Source: Burkholderia gladioli (lineage in GTDB: Bacteria; Pseudomonadota; Gammaproteobacteria; Burkholderiales; Burkholderiaceae). Taken from it: a stretch of 64,000 nt of DNA. Position numbers and translations under genes: made by a program. Position 1 is the first letter of the stretch; every line of letters begins with the position of its first letter. The stretch is from NCBI RefSeq assembly GCF_000959725.1, contig NZ_CP009323.1, positions 372,001-436,000 on the forward strand, written 5' to 3'. Shown one piece after another: positions 62,506-64,000 of the stretch. Under the pieces are notes generated by a model that saw only the letters and a program-made list of their open reading frames with translations, had not been told where the DNA came from and ran no database searches.

Positions 62506-63150
62506 TTACTGCGGCAATTCAGCAAGAATCGTCGACGATGCGGACACCTTTTCGCCGATCGAGACGCGGGCGCGGCTGCCGATCGGCAGGTACACGTCCA
62601 CGCGCGAACCGAAGCGGATGAAGCCGTAGCGCTGGCCGCGCGTGAGCGGCTCGCCGTTGCGCACGTAGCAGAGAATGCGCCGCGCCACCAGCCCGGCGAT
62701 CTGCACCGAGGTGACGATATGGTTGCTGCCGGTGTGGATCACCACCGCGTTGCGCTCGTTCTCGGTCGAGGCCTTGTCGATCGCCGCGTTCAGGAACGCG
62801 CCCGGGAAGTATTCGACCTTGGTGATCGCGCCGTCCACCGGCGAGCGCTGCGAGTGAACGTTGAACACGTTCATGAACACGCTGATCTTGAGCGCCTCGC
62901 GGTTCGCGTAGGGATCATGCGCGGTTTCCACCGCGACGATGCGCCCGTCGGCCGGGCACAGCACCGCGTTGGCCTCGGTCGGGATCGGTCGGGCCGGATC
63001 GCGGAAGAACTGCACCACGAAGACGAGCAACAGCCAGAACGGCCAGGCCAGGCCGAAACCCGCGACTGCATGGATCAACAGCGCGATGACGGCAGCGATC
63101 GCGATGAACGGCCAGCCTTCGCGCGCGATGATCGGATGAGGGTAGTTCAT
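62506..63150 (-). CDS. psd: phosphatidylserine decarboxylase
   Basis: Pyruvoyl-dependent enzyme of 214 residues (short type) that converts phosphatidylserine to phosphatidylethanolamine. The N-terminal membrane anchor is at residues 13-47. [27 protein letters not shown] and [10 protein letters not shown] are seen; Ser of FGS is the self-cleavage site that becomes the pyruvoyl group. The start at 63150 lacks a Shine-Dalgarno sequence. It lies between pssA and the ilvC terminator. Confidence 0.95.
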   Translation of the reverse strand: MNYPHPIIAREGWPFIAIAAVIALLIHAVAGFGLAWPFWLLLVFVVQFFRDPARPIPTEANAVLCPADGRIVAVETAHDPYANREALKISVFMNVFNVHSQRSPVDGAITKVEYFPGAFLNAAIDKASTENERNAVVIHTGSNHIVTSVQIAGLVARRILCYVRNGEPLTRGQRYGFIRFGSRVDVYLPIGSRARVSIGEKVSASSTILAELPQ

Positions 63151-63184
63151 GGTGTGATTCGGTGAATTGCAAAGGACGTAGCAT

Positions 63185-63229
63185 AACAAAAGCCGCCCTC
63201 GGCACTACGGCCTTCGGGCGGCTTTTCGT
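63185..63229 (-). terminator. intrinsic terminator after ilvC
   Basis: Stem AAAAGCCGCCC / GGGCGGCTTTT with a 17-base loop and a T-rich tail on the minus strand. It sits between the ilvC stop and psd, so psd must use read-through or its own promoter. Confidence 0.85.
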
Positions 63230-63269
63230 TGCCGACCCCGGAAAACCGGGGCCGTCGCTCAGCGAACGC

Positions 63270-64000
<731 letters not shown>

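Overview
This is high-GC (about two-thirds G+C) DNA from a betaproteobacterium, almost certainly a Burkholderia species (B. gladioli, glumae or plantarii would fit). The evidence is the 16S/23S sequences, the betaproteobacterial small families (DUF3563, DUF2863, DUF2818, DUF1178), the gene order secG - tRNA-Leu - nuoA-N, the order ilvC - psd - pssA - leuA, and an ftrABCD ferrous-iron operon. It looks like core chromosome. I see no insertion sequence, prophage, CRISPR array or integrase, and no abrupt change in composition apart from a lower-GC non-coding stretch near 57.0-57.3 kb.

Layout. 0-2.8 kb: ftrABCD on the minus strand (ftrD cut by the window edge) behind a promoter with a Fur-box-like site. 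2.9-9.5 kb: uvrB, an aromatic/aspartate aminotransferase, 3-hydroxybutyrate dehydrogenase, an aldo/keto reductase and rlmJ. 9.5-10.8 kb: a small secreted hypothetical, a 48-codon DUF3563 gene and cueR. 10.9-16.4 kb: a complete minus-strand rRNA operon (16S, tRNA-Ile, tRNA-Ala, 23S, 5S) with a recognisable P1 promoter, boxA elements and terminator. 16.7-25.1 kb: DUF2863, a LuxR-type regulator, a CbiM-like membrane protein, a BspC-like secreted protein, an M14 carboxypeptidase, yaaA, a PIN protein, a PLP aminotransferase and a GST. 25.3-32.7 kb: two convergent acyl-CoA blocks. The first is an enoyl-CoA hydratase/isomerase, a histidine phosphatase, an APH-type kinase and an ACAD10/11-like protein. 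The second is two acyl-CoA dehydrogenases and two MaoC hydratases. 32.8-49.3 kb: DUF1178, a NUDIX hydrolase, DUF2818 and the full 14-gene nuo operon for respiratory complex I (transcribed nuoA to nuoN on the minus strand). 49.4-56.9 kb: tRNA-Leu(GAG), secG, tpiA, a quinone oxidoreductase, pnp, rpsO, a branched-chain amino acid type binding protein and a lipoprotein. 57.3-59.6 kb: a beta-carbonic anhydrase with a SulP transporter. 59.7-64.0 kb: leuA, pssA, psd and ilvC (5' end outside the window).

The most interesting non-coding signal lies upstream of leuA. A strong promoter drives a leader of about 190 nt that begins with a 26-codon ORF containing eight leucine codons, three of them the rare CTA. 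This looks like a leucine attenuation leader. The second point of interest is the 25.3-32.7 kb region, where a kinase/ACAD pair of the type used for 4-hydroxyacyl-CoA catabolism faces an operon that resembles mycobacterial heteromeric dehydrogenase/hydratase sets.

Start codons were chosen by Shine-Dalgarno spacing and family N-termini, so many starts are downstream of the longest possible ORF start. Functions rest on reading motifs and recalled family resemblance. No database search was run.
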